From Pedobacter sp. (GTDB lineage: Bacteria > Bacteroidota > Bacteroidia > Sphingobacteriales > Sphingobacteriaceae), in the NCBI GenBank assembly GCA_031119475.1, contig JAVHXV010000001.1, positions 793,116-857,115 of the forward strand: DNA of 64,000 nucleotides, in the 5' to 3' direction. This document shows, one piece after another, positions 53,940-63,256 of the stretch. Below the pieces are notes generated by a model. It was not told where the DNA came from, did no database searches, and saw only the letters and a program-made list of their open reading frames with translations. Each line of letters opens with the position of its first letter. The first letter of the stretch is position 1. The translations under genes and the position numbers were made by a program.

Positions 53940-55430
53940 ATGGGCAACTATATTTTAGCGCTCGATCAGGGAACCACAAGCTCGAGGGCCATTGTCTTTA
54001 ATCATGATGGCGAAATTATTGCCTTAGCACAGAAAGAATTTACCCAAATCTATCCCCAAGCGGGCTGGGTAGAACATGATCCGCTTGAAATCTGGACTAC
54101 ACAGCTAGCCGTCGCCACTGAAGTCATCGCAAAAGCGGGGTTATCAGCAAACGACATCAATGCGATCGGCATTACCAATCAAAGGGAAACTACGGTAGTT
54201 TGGGACCGCGAAACTGGTTTGCCCATCCACAATGCCATTGTTTGGCAAGATCGGAGAACGGCAGCCTTTTGTGATGAAATCAAAAACAACGGATTAGCTC
54301 CAGTTATCCAAGAAAAGACCGGACTGGTTATAGATGCCTATTTCTCTGCCACCAAGGCTAGATGGATTTTAGAGAATGTCCCAGGTGCAAGGGCAAAGGC
54401 AGAGGCAGGTCAGCTGGCTTTTGGTACTGTCGACTCCTGGTTGATCTGGAAACTGACCGATGGAAAAACGCATGTAACCGATGTAAGCAATGCATCGCGT
54501 ACCCTATTATACAACATCCATACCTTGCAATGGGATCAGGAACTGCTTTCCACTTTTGATATTCCGGCAAGTATGCTTCCTGAAGTCAGGTCCTCCAGTG
54601 AAATCTATGGCGAAACTGCAGAAAATGTACTGGCTGCTAAAATCCGCATCGCTGGGATAGCCGGAGATCAGCAATCTGCCTTATTCGGACAGTTGTGTAC
54701 CGCTCCCGGCATGGTAAAAAATACCTATGGCACAGGCTGTTTTATGCTGATGAACATTGGTAAGGTGCCAAAAATTTCTAAAAACAACTTATTGACCACC
54801 ATCGCATGGAAAATCAACGGTGAAGTGAGCTATGCTTTGGAAGGCAGTATTTTCATAGGTGGAGCAGTTGTGCAATGGCTGAGGGATGAACTCGGCCTGA
54901 TCTCAAAATCTGCTGATGTTGAAGAACTTGCCTCGAAAGTTGCCGATACGCAAGGCGTTTACATTGTTCCTGCATTTGCGGGATTGGGAGCACCCTACTG
55001 GGACCAACATGCAAGAGGGACGATAACAGGGTTAACCCGTGGAACGAACAGATCGCACATTGCAAGAGCAGCGCTAGAAAGCATTGCCTACCAGACCATG
55101 GACGTACTTAAAGCGATGGAAGCTGATGCAGGTGTAAATATTACCGACCTAAAAGTAGATGGCGGGGCAACAGCCAACAACCTCTTGATGCAGTTCCAAG
55201 CCGATGTATTGGATTGCGAAGTGATCAGGCCAAAAGTAACTGAAGTTACCGCTATAGGCGCTGCATACCTGGCTGGACTGGCTACCGGGTTTTGGAAAAA
55301 TATAGACGAAATCAGTTCCCAATGGAAAATTGACCGTTCTTTTGTTGCAAAAAAAGGAATAGCTCATCAATCTCTCATCGCAGGCTGGAAAAAAGCAGTC
55401 GACGCAGCGAGGTCAGTTGGTAGTTCTTAG
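53940..55430 (+). CDS. glpK: Glycerol kinase
   Basis: FGGY-family kinase of 496 residues phosphorylating glycerol to glycerol 3-phosphate. The ATP-binding start [17 protein letters not shown], the glycerol-contacting [14 protein letters not shown] and the C-terminal [19 protein letters not shown] are typical. It is full length and 88 bp downstream of glpD. The TAG stop begins a GTTTATA heptad tract that fills the spacer to glpF. Together with GlpF it handles free glycerol. Confidence 0.97.
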   Translation: MGNYILALDQGTTSSRAIVFNHDGEIIALAQKEFTQIYPQAGWVEHDPLEIWTTQLAVATEVIAKAGLSANDINAIGITNQRETTVVWDRETGLPIHNAIVWQDRRTAAFCDEIKNNGLAPVIQEKTGLVIDAYFSATKARWILENVPGARAKAEAGQLAFGTVDSWLIWKLTDGKTHVTDVSNASRTLLYNIHTLQWDQELLSTFDIPASMLPEVRSSSEIYGETAENVLAAKIRIAGIAGDQQSALFGQLCTAPGMVKNTYGTGCFMLMNIGKVPKISKNNLLTTIAWKINGEVSYALEGSIFIGGAVVQWLRDELGLISKSADVEELASKVADTQGVYIVPAFAGLGAPYWDQHARGTITGLTRGTNRSHIARAALESIAYQTMDVLKAMEADAGVNITDLKVDGGATANNLLMQFQADVLDCEVIRPKVTEVTAIGAAYLAGLATGFWKNIDEISSQWKIDRSFVAKKGIAHQSLIAGWKKAVDAARSVGSS

Positions 55431-55471
55431 TTTATAGTTTATAGTTAACAGTTTACAGTTCATAGTTAGCT
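55430..55471. repeat. GTTTATA-type heptad tract after glpK
   Basis: Six consecutive 7-bp GTT-initial units (GTTTATA, GTTTATA, GTTAACA, GTTTACA, GTTCATA, GTTAGCT), the first overlapping the glpK stop codon. The last three resemble the end of the tract at 37842. Confidence 0.75.
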
Positions 55472-55490
55472 GTTCTCATTCACAGTTTGA

Positions 55491-55543
55491 CTTTCAACCT
55501 TCAACTTTTAACCTTTCAACCTTTAACCTTTCAACCTTTAACC
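55491..55543. repeat. CTTTCAAC/CTTTAAC tandem repeat in the glpF leader
   Basis: Alternating 8- and 7-bp units; a 15-bp unit ACCTTTCAACCTTTA is repeated exactly at 55511 and 55526. The tract ends 5 bp before the glpF ATG and so lies in its ribosome-loading region. Confidence 0.8.
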
Positions 55544-55547
55544 AAAA

Positions 55548-56279
55548 ATGAACGCTTACGTTGCAGAATTTATCGGTACAGCATTAATGATCTTATTGGG
55601 AAATGCCGTTGTTGCCAATGTTGTCCTTACGGGCACCAAGGGAAGCAATAGCGGCTGGATCGTCATTACCACGGCTTGGGCCTTGGCCGTTTTTGTTGGG
55701 GTTGTTGTTGCCGGTCCCTACAGCGGTGCGCACCTCAACCCTATCGTAACCTTGGCCATGGCTTTGGCAGAAAAATTTGAATGGAACAGGGTGCCATTTT
55801 ATGTAATTGCCCAGCTTACGGGTGCAATGTTCGGATCATTACTGGTCTGGCTGATGTACAAAGACCACTTTGATGCCACAGCAGACCAAGGACTGAAAGC
55901 TGCCCCATTTGCAACGGCACCAGCCATCAGAAACAATTTCTCAAACCTTTTTTCTGAAATCATCGGTACTTTTGTGCTCATTTTTGTGATCTTCTACTTT
56001 GCCAGTCCTACTTTCGGCACAAAGGAAGTAACCGCTATCGGAATGGGCTCCTTGGGCGCCATACCAGTTTCCTTTTTGGTATGGGTAATCGGATTATCTT
56101 TGGGCGGCACAACAGGTTATGCCATTAACCCTGCGAGGGATTTAGGTCCACGCATCATCCATACCTTTGTTCCAATAAAGGATAAGGGCAAAAGTGGTTG
56201 GGACTATGCCTGGATTCCAATTATCGGCCCCGTAATCGGTGCGGTTCTGGCTACGCTATTGTTCAGGAGCCTGCAATAG
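55548..56279 (+). CDS. glpF: Glycerol uptake facilitator (aquaglyceroporin)
   Basis: MIP-family channel of 243 residues with six transmembrane helices and two half-helices. The two NPA boxes are HLNPIVTLA (Ile instead of Ala) and AINPARDLGPR, the latter with the selectivity-filter Arg; the Asp after the second box is the mark of glycerol facilitators rather than water channels. The gene follows glpK in the same direction. Its immediate leader is a tandem repeat, so expression could vary with repeat number. Confidence 0.94.
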   Translation: MNAYVAEFIGTALMILLGNAVVANVVLTGTKGSNSGWIVITTAWALAVFVGVVVAGPYSGAHLNPIVTLAMALAEKFEWNRVPFYVIAQLTGAMFGSLLVWLMYKDHFDATADQGLKAAPFATAPAIRNNFSNLFSEIIGTFVLIFVIFYFASPTFGTKEVTAIGMGSLGAIPVSFLVWVIGLSLGGTTGYAINPARDLGPRIIHTFVPIKDKGKSGWDYAWIPIIGPVIGAVLATLLFRSLQ

Positions 56280-56296
56280 AAATTTAAATGCCAGAT

Positions 56297-56330
56297 AAAG
56301 CTTTCCTTAAAGTGGAAGGCTTTTCTTATT
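56297..56330 (+). terminator. Intrinsic terminator after glpF
   Basis: A 7-bp stem GCTTTCC/GGAAGGC (one G-U pair) with a TTAAAGT loop and a T-rich tail. It separates the glp operon from bioF. Confidence 0.75.
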
Positions 56331-56340
56331 TTTGGATAAA

Positions 56341-57450
56341 ATGAAACCTGCAGAAAATTTCCTTCAACAACAGCTCGACCGTAGGCAAGAGCATGGACTG
56401 TTGAGGAAATTGAACCATTCCAAAGCACCAATAGATTTTTGTTCCAACGATTATCTGGGATTTGCGCGTTCTGAACAGCTCAAACAATTAATCCATGAGG
56501 AAATTGCTCAGATTGAAGGAGTTAAAAATGGAGCCACAGGTTCTCGATTGCTGAGTGGAAATGATCCTTATACCGAAGCGACCGAACACAGCTTGGCTGA
56601 TTTTTACGGTGCGGCTGCGGGACTCATTTTTAACTCGGGCTACGACGCAAATATCGGATTGCTCTCTTCCATCCCACAACGTGGAGATACCATTATTCTT
56701 GATGAACTGATCCATGCCAGCCTGATCGATGGAGCACGGCTAAGTCATGCGGAACGCTATAAATTTAAGCACAATGATGTTGCTGATCTGGAAAAGAAGC
56801 TCCAATCTGCAAAAGGATTGATTTATGTAGTGGTCGAGAGCGTTTATTCCATGGATGGGGATCAGGCCCCCTTGCAATCGATCAGTGAATTGTGCCTCAG
56901 ATATCAGGCGAACCTGATCGTGGACGAAGCCCATGCTGTTGGGATTTTTGGAAAGCAGGGAAAGGGCCTGATTGATCATTTTCAGTTACATGGGCAAATT
57001 TTTGCCCGCATTGTTACCTTTGGCAAAGCCCTGGGAACACATGGTGCAATCGTACTGGGAAGTAACACCCTCCGCAACTACCTGATCAATTTTGCACGGT
57101 CGTTCATTTACACCACTGCGGCTCCTCTTTCACATATCGTGGCCGTACAATGTGCGCATCGGCTGATGGCAATTGGCAAGGAAAGTGAAATCCTGCTCCA
57201 GAAAATCAACTTGTATCAACAGCTGGCGAACGACCTAATGCCCAGTGATAGTGCCATCCAAACCATTTTGTACCACAACAACTCCAGCGCCAAACAGGCA
57301 GCGCAAAAATTACAGCAGCAAGGTTTTGATGTACGTGCCATTTTAAGTCCTACCGTTCCCACCGGAAGTGAACGTTTGAGGATCTGCCTGCACAGTTACA
57401 ATACCGATAATGAAATCATCGCCTTGGTAAATCACTTAAAGACCAGCTAA
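56341..57450 (+). CDS. bioF: 8-amino-7-oxononanoate synthase
   Basis: PLP-dependent alpha-oxoamine synthase of 369 residues joining alanine with pimeloyl thioester in biotin synthesis. The ATG at 56341 is preferred over an in-frame TTG three codons upstream. Motifs: DFCSNDYLGFA, GSGATGSRLLSGN-like NGATGSRLLSGND, YSMDGDQAPL, VDEAHAVGIFG and the PLP Lys in VTFGKALGTHGA. Its stop overlaps the bioD start (TAATG). bioA, bioB, bioC and bioH are not in the window. Confidence 0.95.
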   Translation: MKPAENFLQQQLDRRQEHGLLRKLNHSKAPIDFCSNDYLGFARSEQLKQLIHEEIAQIEGVKNGATGSRLLSGNDPYTEATEHSLADFYGAAAGLIFNSGYDANIGLLSSIPQRGDTIILDELIHASLIDGARLSHAERYKFKHNDVADLEKKLQSAKGLIYVVVESVYSMDGDQAPLQSISELCLRYQANLIVDEAHAVGIFGKQGKGLIDHFQLHGQIFARIVTFGKALGTHGAIVLGSNTLRNYLINFARSFIYTTAAPLSHIVAVQCAHRLMAIGKESEILLQKINLYQQLANDLMPSDSAIQTILYHNNSSAKQAAQKLQQQGFDVRAILSPTVPTGSERLRICLHSYNTDNEIIALVNHLKTS

Positions 57451-58064
57451 TGGGCAATACAACTTACTTTATCACAGGGATAGGTACCGATGTCGGGAAA
57501 ACAGTCATCAGTGCCATCCTTACACAAAAACTTGAGGCCGATTATTGGAAGCCCGTACAATCAGGGGACCTGGACCATAGCGATACGATTAAGGTCAAAA
57601 ATTTAGTGCGCAACCAGCAGACTATTTTTCATCCTGAGGCTTATCGGTTAAACCATCCACTGTCTCCCCACCTTTCAGCAAAGCTAGATAACGTGGAAAT
57701 TCAACTAGGGCAAATCTGTAGGCCAGAAACCACAAACAACCTGATTATTGAAGGTGCAGGGGGATTAATGGTCCCGTTGAACGACCACACTTTAATACTG
57801 GATCTGATCAAAATCCTACACGCTCCTGTTATTTTGGTCTCCAGGAATTATCTGGGCAGTATTAACCATACACTATTGACCATTGAAACCTTGGCTCTAC
57901 ACCAGATACCCGTGGCTGGCATCATTTTTTCGGGCGAGCCCAATATTGAAACTGAAAATTTTATCCTTAGGCACACTGGTATACGGTGCTTAGGTAAAAT
58001 TCCCTTTATAACTGAACTCAATCCAGAGTCAATTGATGAAGCTGGCAAGCTGCTTACCTTGTGA
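57450..58064 (+). CDS. bioD: Dethiobiotin synthetase
   Basis: ATP-dependent enzyme of 204 residues forming the ureido ring of dethiobiotin. The P-loop is GIGTDVGKTVISAIL (residues about 10-24), and IEGAGGLMVPLND supplies the second nucleotide motif. The ATG overlaps the bioF stop by one base, giving translational coupling. It converges on the RibD_C gene with five bases between the stops. Confidence 0.94.
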   Translation: MGNTTYFITGIGTDVGKTVISAILTQKLEADYWKPVQSGDLDHSDTIKVKNLVRNQQTIFHPEAYRLNHPLSPHLSAKLDNVEIQLGQICRPETTNNLIIEGAGGLMVPLNDHTLILDLIKILHAPVILVSRNYLGSINHTLLTIETLALHQIPVAGIIFSGEPNIETENFILRHTGIRCLGKIPFITELNPESIDEAGKLLTL

Positions 58065-58069
58065 TCTAG

Positions 58070-58678
58070 CTATGCACCAACTGTGCCGGTCTTTACCGCA
58101 CCTGCACGCTTATAATTAGCCATGATTACTCCGCTTGTAGTAATCTTACTTTCTACCAATTCAAAAGCTGCAGGGATTGGGCCATTGGTAAATAGTTTTT
58201 TCCCTTTCCCCAAGGTTAATGGATGGATCATCAGCCATAGCTCATCTACCAAGTCGTGCTGAAGCAGGAGCTGTATCAACTCGCCACTGCCCCACACCTG
58301 AATATGATCTGTTTCAGTGCCTTTTGATAGATCAGCTTTCAATTTTTTAATGGCATCTAAATCCTTGATAAAAAAGGTATTGCTCCATGGTGAATCATAT
58401 CTTGTGTTGGATAACACATATTTGTTGACTTCGTTTATCCCAGGCCATTCGCTGGCATGTTGCGGCCAGAAATTTTCCCAGATTTCGAAAGTTTTCCTTC
58501 CCAAAAGCAAATCTGAAGGTTTCATCAGCCTTTTCATCAATTCATCACTGGAGTCATCATCGTAGGGAGCCACCCAGCCCCCATATTCAAACGATCCCGA
58601 AGGATCTTCTTCAGGTGATCCAGGCCCTTGAATAACACCATCCAAGGTTACCATCGATAGTACAATTATCTTTTTCAT
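58070..58678 (-). CDS. RibD C-terminal/DHFR-like reductase family protein
   Basis: A 202-residue cytosolic protein of the dihydrofolate reductase/RibD C-terminal superfamily. It starts at ATG 58678 (MKKIIVLSMVTLDGVIQGPG), the usual N-terminus of this group. It contains LLLGRKTFEIWENFWP and IQVWGSGELIQLLLQHDLVDEL, followed by HPLTLGKGKKLF, the standard NADPH-binding layout. Many paralogues exist in Bacteroidota and the true substrate is not known; it is not the riboflavin enzyme itself because the deaminase domain is missing. Confidence 0.85.
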   Translation of the reverse strand: MKKIIVLSMVTLDGVIQGPGSPEEDPSGSFEYGGWVAPYDDDSSDELMKRLMKPSDLLLGRKTFEIWENFWPQHASEWPGINEVNKYVLSNTRYDSPWSNTFFIKDLDAIKKLKADLSKGTETDHIQVWGSGELIQLLLQHDLVDELWLMIHPLTLGKGKKLFTNGPIPAAFELVESKITTSGVIMANYKRAGAVKTGTVGA

Positions 58679-58755
58679 GTCCATATCAATTTGTAGTTCA
58701 ATAATAGATAACAAATCATGAAGCATGAATGTGTGGCAGCGAAAACTTTAACCAC

Positions 58756-58787
58756 AAAAAAAAGGGAAACATTGCTGTTTCCCCTTT
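58756..58787 (-). terminator. Intrinsic terminator of the thrS-infC-rpmI-rplT operon
   Basis: The stem GGGAAACA/TGTTTCCC with a TTGC loop and a long T-run on the minus strand, just after rplT. Confidence 0.88.
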
Positions 58788-58836
58788 CGTCAAGACTTAC
58801 CTGGTTAAAAACTTGGTTAGGTCTATTGTTCTTGAT

Positions 58837-59181
58837 TTATTTTACTGCATCAATAATCGCTTTGAACGCATCTTTATGGTTCATGGCTAGATCTGCCAAA
58901 ACTTTACGGTTAAGACCGATATTTTTTGAAGCTAGTTTACCGATTAATTGTGAGTAAGATACACCGTGTTCGCGTGCTCCAGCGTTGATACGTTGGATCC
59001 ACAAACTGCGGAATTCTCTTTTCTTAACTTTACGATCGCGGTAAGCATATTGCAAACCTTTTTCAACCGTGTTTTTAGCAATGGTGAATACCTTGCTTCT
59101 TGATCCCCAATAGCCTTTGGCCATATTAAGGACTTTTTTCCTTCTTCTTCTCGAAGCTACTGCGTTTACCGAACGTGGCAT
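58837..59181 (-). CDS. rplT: 50S ribosomal protein L20
   Basis: A basic 114-residue ribosomal protein that binds 23S rRNA early in assembly. It begins [19 protein letters not shown] and contains [17 protein letters not shown] and [11 protein letters not shown], as in all L20 proteins. It is last in the conserved thrS-infC-rpmI-rplT order; 80 bp separate it from rpmI and a strong terminator follows. Confidence 0.98.
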   Translation of the reverse strand: MPRSVNAVASRRRRKKVLNMAKGYWGSRSKVFTIAKNTVEKGLQYAYRDRKVKKREFRSLWIQRINAGAREHGVSYSQLIGKLASKNIGLNRKVLADLAMNHKDAFKAIIDAVK

Positions 59182-59261
59182 AGTGTAATGTTTTTGATAA
59201 GCGGTGTTGCGTTTTACGTGAGTTCAGCAATCTTACAACCGAGTATCTGGTTAAAAAATAA

Positions 59262-59462
59262 TTATTTACCGATAGCAAGCATACGTTTTACGTTGCCCAT
59301 ATCAGCGTCATGTACCAGACTAGTCTGGCCTAAGTTACGCTTACGTTTTGTGCTCATTTTAGTTAAAATGTGGCTTTTGTAGGCGTTCTTTCTTGCGATT
59401 TTACCTGTTCCAGTAAGCGAGAAACGCTTTTTGGCACTGGAATTGGTCTTCATTTTTGGCAT
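59262..59462 (-). CDS. rpmI: 50S ribosomal protein L35
   Basis: A 66-residue basic ribosomal protein: [20 protein letters not shown] followed by [12 protein letters not shown]. The length and position between infC and rplT are canonical. It starts 26 bp after infC. Confidence 0.97.
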   Translation of the reverse strand: MPKMKTNSSAKKRFSLTGTGKIARKNAYKSHILTKMSTKRKRNLGQTSLVHDADMGNVKRMLAIGK

Positions 59463-59488
59463 AACCCTGTTTTAATTTATATAATTTA

Positions 59489-60058
59489 TTACTTCTTTGC
59501 TACTTTAGGCGCAAGCGTTAAGAACATGCGCTTTCCTTCCAATTTAGGCAACAATTCTACCTTCCCGTAATCTTCAAGTGCCTGCGCAAACTTCAACAAC
59601 AGGATTTCACCTTGTTCCTTATAAACAATGGCCCTACCCTTGAAATGCACATAAGCCCTTACCTTTTCACCATTTTCCAGAAAACTGATGGCATGTTTCA
59701 GTTTAAATTGAAAATCGTGGTCGTTGGTATTCGGCCCGAAACGGATTTCCTTGATCACGGTCTGTTTGGCATTTGCCTTGATCTCTTTCTGCTTTTTCTT
59801 TTGTTCGTAAACAAATTTGCTATAATCGATAATCCGACAAACTGGAGGAACCGCATTTGGGGAAATTTCCACCAGATCAAGTTCCAACTCATCAGCAAGT
59901 TCCAAAGCCTTAGCCAAAGGGTAAATCCCTGGCTCAACATTATCGCCAGCTAATCTCACTTCTTGAGCTCTGATATACTGATTAATATTATGTTCTGCTT
60001 CTTTTTTCTTAAAAGGAGGACGTGGTCCCCTATTAAATCCTGGTCTTCCTAATGCCAA
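59489..60058 (-). CDS. infC: Translation initiation factor IF-3
   Basis: Initiation factor of 189 residues that keeps 30S subunits dissociated and proofreads start codons. [16 protein letters not shown] and [22 protein letters not shown] mark the N-domain, [16 protein letters not shown] the C-domain. The only plausible start is TTG at 60058: the frame closes at a stop ten codons upstream with no ATG, and no ATG occurs before the extreme C-terminus. The N-terminal extension [19 protein letters not shown] is basic and Gly/Pro-rich. A rare start codon on infC matches the known autoregulation principle in E. coli (AUU). Confidence 0.96.
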   Translation of the reverse strand: MALGRPGFNRGPRPPFKKKEAEHNINQYIRAQEVRLAGDNVEPGIYPLAKALELADELELDLVEISPNAVPPVCRIIDYSKFVYEQKKKQKEIKANAKQTVIKEIRFGPNTNDHDFQFKLKHAISFLENGEKVRAYVHFKGRAIVYKEQGEILLLKFAQALEDYGKVELLPKLEGKRMFLTLAPKVAKK

Positions 60059-60069
60059 ATGTAATGTTG

Positions 60070-61995
60070 TTAAACTGTTATCTCTTTAATAATTAATGCA
60101 CTAAAATCTGCCAAGCTCATCTCACCCAAGTCGCCCTCACCGTGCTTCCTTACCGATACTTTTCCTTCTGCCATCTCTTTTTCGCCGATAATGAGCATAT
60201 AAGGTAGTTTTTTGACCTCAGCATCCCTGATTTTCCTTCCAATCTTTTCATCTCGAAAGTCTATCAGCCCGCGAATATCGGAATTATTTAGTTCATCTGA
60301 AACTTTTTTTGCATATTCTTCATACTTTTCTGAGATCGGCAAAATGATGTATTGTTCAGGTGAAAGCCACAAGGGGAAATTACCAGCACAATGTTCGATC
60401 AGTACAGCAACAAAACGTTCAAGCGACCCGAATGGGGCCCTATGTATCATAACTGGGCGATGTTTTTGGTTATCGCTACCGGTATATTCCAATTCAAAAC
60501 GTTCAGGAAGGTTATAATCCACCTGAATGGTACCCAATTGCCATTTTCTGCCCAAGGCATCCTTGACCATAAAATCTAGCTTCGGACCATAAAATGCGGC
60601 CTCTCCCAACTCCACAACGGTTGGCAATCCCATTTCGTCGGCAGCTTCTACGATCGCAGCTTCGGCCAATTTCCAATTTTCATCAGAGCCAATGTATTTT
60701 GCCTTGTTTTCAGGATCACGAAGTGAAACCTGGGCAATGTAATTGTCGAAGCCCAAAGACTTGAAAACGTATAATACCAGTTCAATTACCTTCTTAAATT
60801 CTTCTTTTACCTGATCTGGGCGACAGAACAAATGCGCATCATCTTGTGTAAAGCCACGTACCCTGGTCAGTCCATGTAGTTCGCCACTTTGCTCATAACG
60901 ATATACGGTACCAAACTCTGCAAAACGAACCGGAAGCTCTTTGTAGGAACGCGGCTTAAACTTGTACATTTCGCAATGGTGCGGACAGTTCATCGGCTTT
61001 AGGAAAAACTCCTCTCCTTCCTGTGGCGTTTTGATCGGCTGAAAACTATCCTTTCCATATTTTTCATAGTGTCCGGAAGTTACATACAGGTTTTTACCGC
61101 CTATGTGTGGTGTAATGACCTGTTCATAGCCCGATTTAACCTGTGCCCTGGTCAGAAATTGGGCAAGGCGTTCGCGAAGGGCGGTACCTTTTGGCAACCA
61201 CATGGGTAAACCCGCGCCTACCTTCTCCGAAAACATAAACAGCTCCAATTCCTTGCCCAGCTTCCTGTGATCACGTTTTTTTGCTTCCTCGATCATCAAC
61301 AGGTATTCTGTGAGCTCGCTGGCCTTTGGAAAAGTAACGCCATAGATCCGGGTCAACTGTTTTTTCGATTCGTCGCCGCGCCAGTAGGCACCGGCCACGT
61401 TCATCAGTTTTACAGCTTTGATAAAGCCGGTATTTGGAATATGTGGACCGCGACACAGGTCGGTAAACTCGCCTTGGGTATAGAAAGTGATCTTTCCATC
61501 TTCCAAACCTTCCAAAAGGTCCAGTTTGTATTCGTCACCCTTTTCGGTAAAATAATGGATGGCATCTGCTTTCGAAATGCTTTTCCTGGAGAAGATTTCT
61601 TTTTGTTTGGCCAGCTCCAGCATCTTGGTTTCGATGGCCTTGAAATCATCAGATGAAAATTCACGATCTCCAAAATCCACATCATAATAGAACCCTGTTT
61701 CAATAGCGGGGCCGATCCCAAATTTAGTTCCGGGATAAAGTGCTTCTAATGCTTCGGCCATCAAGTGCGCCGATGAATGCCAAAAAGTAGCTTTCCCTGC
61801 GGTATCATTCCAGGTCAAAAGCTTCAATGTAGAGTCTGAATCGATCGGTCTGGAAGAATCCCAGATCTCACCGTTCACTTCTGCTGCTAAAATATTTCTT
61901 GCTAGGCCTTCAGATATCGATAAGGCAATTTGATGGGCAGTCGTACCCTTTTCATACTGACGCACGGAGCCGTCAGGTAAAGTAATGTTAATCAT
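60070..61995 (-). CDS. thrS: Threonyl-tRNA synthetase
   Basis: Class II aminoacyl-tRNA synthetase of 641 residues. It has a TGS domain (1-62), a second additional domain with [12 protein letters not shown] (editing-domain HxxxH), a catalytic core with the zinc Cys in [11 protein letters not shown] and [14 protein letters not shown] (motif 2), then motif 3 and an anticodon-binding domain (after about 540). It is first of thrS-infC-rpmI-rplT, 11 bp before infC. The promoter -7 box TACCTTTG lies about 70 bp upstream. Confidence 0.98.
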   Translation of the reverse strand: MINITLPDGSVRQYEKGTTAHQIALSISEGLARNILAAEVNGEIWDSSRPIDSDSTLKLLTWNDTAGKATFWHSSAHLMAEALEALYPGTKFGIGPAIETGFYYDVDFGDREFSSDDFKAIETKMLELAKQKEIFSRKSISKADAIHYFTEKGDEYKLDLLEGLEDGKITFYTQGEFTDLCRGPHIPNTGFIKAVKLMNVAGAYWRGDESKKQLTRIYGVTFPKASELTEYLLMIEEAKKRDHRKLGKELELFMFSEKVGAGLPMWLPKGTALRERLAQFLTRAQVKSGYEQVITPHIGGKNLYVTSGHYEKYGKDSFQPIKTPQEGEEFFLKPMNCPHHCEMYKFKPRSYKELPVRFAEFGTVYRYEQSGELHGLTRVRGFTQDDAHLFCRPDQVKEEFKKVIELVLYVFKSLGFDNYIAQVSLRDPENKAKYIGSDENWKLAEAAIVEAADEMGLPTVVELGEAAFYGPKLDFMVKDALGRKWQLGTIQVDYNLPERFELEYTGSDNQKHRPVMIHRAPFGSLERFVAVLIEHCAGNFPLWLSPEQYIILPISEKYEEYAKKVSDELNNSDIRGLIDFRDEKIGRKIRDAEVKKLPYMLIIGEKEMAEGKVSVRKHGEGDLGEMSLADFSALIIKEITV

Positions 61996-62064
61996 CTACA
62001 ACTATGATTTAAAAGTTAAAAAAATGGTTATCCAAAATCACCTACTATGTGATCTTATTTTAGG

Positions 62065-62072
62065 CAAAGGTA
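62065..62072 (-). promoter_or_regulatory. Promoter -7 box of the thrS operon
   Basis: TACCTTTG on the minus strand, 69 bp upstream of the thrS ATG and just downstream of a terminator. It gives a leader of about 60 nt with no T-box-like structure seen. Confidence 0.6.
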
Positions 62073-62085
62073 AGGTTTTCTTGGT

Positions 62086-62121
62086 CAAAAAAAAAGCCCT
62101 TTGAATAGATCAAAGGGCTTT
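62086..62121 (-). terminator. Intrinsic terminator after the GLPGLI-like gene
   Basis: A 12-bp stem AAAGCCCTTTGA with its complement, a 5-nt loop and a T-run on the minus strand. It insulates the thrS promoter from the upstream gene. Confidence 0.88.
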
Positions 62122-62136
62122 ACAAGTATTTATCGT

Positions 62137-63057
62137 TTAGTTGATCACCACGCGGGCCGGAGCTCCCTGGCGGCCGCCTTGGAAACGTTTCATCATGGCT
62201 TCTCTTTTGACCTTGATTTCCTCCAAAGTAATCGGGATGGCCTTTTTTGGTGCAGTCACATCTTTAGCGCTTACATTTCTATATTCGATGCTCTTTGCGA
62301 TGGTGGTATTGCCTTTGTTCTCCAAAGCCAATACTGTACCTTCTGTCCAGAGATGTGGATTTGGAGAAAAATTAAATCCAAGTTCATTGGTATACCATAC
62401 GGCCGTTTCGTCGATGATGTTTTTGTCTTCGCCCAAAACCTTCGCCTTGCGGATCGATTTAACAATTATCTTGTTGCAATTGAAATTTAATATTTTCTTG
62501 GTTTCATCTGTTTTTACCACCTCCATTGTTGGTGGCTCAGGAAGAAAAACGACAGCACTGGTAGTTGTTGTGGTCACGCCATTTTGGGTTGTGGTCGATG
62601 AGCCATTGTTGCCCTGACGGTTATTGCCCATGTTGAGATCGGTATTCGGCGCAATGGTCAGTTTGCTTTGGATCACATAAGTGGTATCCATCAGGTCAAA
62701 AACCTCCACCAGTTTTTGGTCAGCAAATGAGTAATAGTATTCCCTTTGTCCGCCCATACCGCCGGCAAAGCGCATCATGCGGTTCATGCCGCCGCCACCA
62801 CCGCCACCATTGCTGTCTTCCACATCTTCAACGGGCATAAAGCTGGCATTGGTTGCCGTAAAAAGCAGCTCAAAGTTAGATTTTACAGACTTTGGCATAC
62901 GGGCCTTCATCTCATCACTCACCTGCATGCCGTTCGCAGACATCATTGCCGCAGGATCTATTGTTGTTTCAAACTGGATTGCTCCAGATTTTTTTTGTGC
63001 CTGGGCAGTTAAAGTAAGGGCCAATAATCCTACGCAGGCCATCATCATTTTTTTCAT
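62137..63057 (-). CDS. GLPGLI-like secreted protein
   Basis: A 306-residue exported protein (signal MKKMMMACVGLLALTLTAQA). It resembles the GLPGLI-type family of Bacteroidota: YYYSFADQKLVEVFDLMDT, KILNFNCNKIIVKS, and VWYTNELGFNFSPNPHLW. Two low-complexity inserts are notable: a Gly7 run followed by MNRMMRFAGGMGGQ (about residues 83-105) and a Gln/Asn/Thr-rich stretch (about 145-168). The C-terminus is Arg- and Gly-rich. Function is unknown. Assignment to GLPGLI is moderately confident. Confidence 0.7.
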   Translation of the reverse strand: MKKMMMACVGLLALTLTAQAQKKSGAIQFETTIDPAAMMSANGMQVSDEMKARMPKSVKSNFELLFTATNASFMPVEDVEDSNGGGGGGGMNRMMRFAGGMGGQREYYYSFADQKLVEVFDLMDTTYVIQSKLTIAPNTDLNMGNNRQGNNGSSTTTQNGVTTTTTSAVVFLPEPPTMEVVKTDETKKILNFNCNKIIVKSIRKAKVLGEDKNIIDETAVWYTNELGFNFSPNPHLWTEGTVLALENKGNTTIAKSIEYRNVSAKDVTAPKKAIPITLEEIKVKREAMMKRFQGGRQGAPARVVIN

Positions 63058-63148
63058 GGGTAATATCAGTTTAATGGAGAATAGCGGTAACCGTTTGCTA
63101 AAGAAAGGTTACGTCTATTCGTTTTTTATATCAGTTATGTTAAGCCTA

Positions 63149-63156
63149 CAAAGGTA
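63149..63156 (-). promoter_or_regulatory. Promoter -7 box of the GLPGLI-like gene
   Basis: TACCTTTG on the minus strand, identical to the thrS box, about 90 bp upstream of the start codon. Confidence 0.5.
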
Positions 63157-63256
63157 CCGTTGTTTTTTAAGATCATTTGTTAAAAAAGGTTAATTTCTTT
63201 GTGACATTTCCTGAAGTAACCCAATTTTCGCCCACGAAAATGTGTGTACTTCAGAA

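Noticed and set aside
62141..62617. Open frame of 158 codons opposite the GLPGLI-like gene
   Set aside because: Antisense shadow produced by codon bias; the minus-strand gene has a signal peptide, promoter and terminator.
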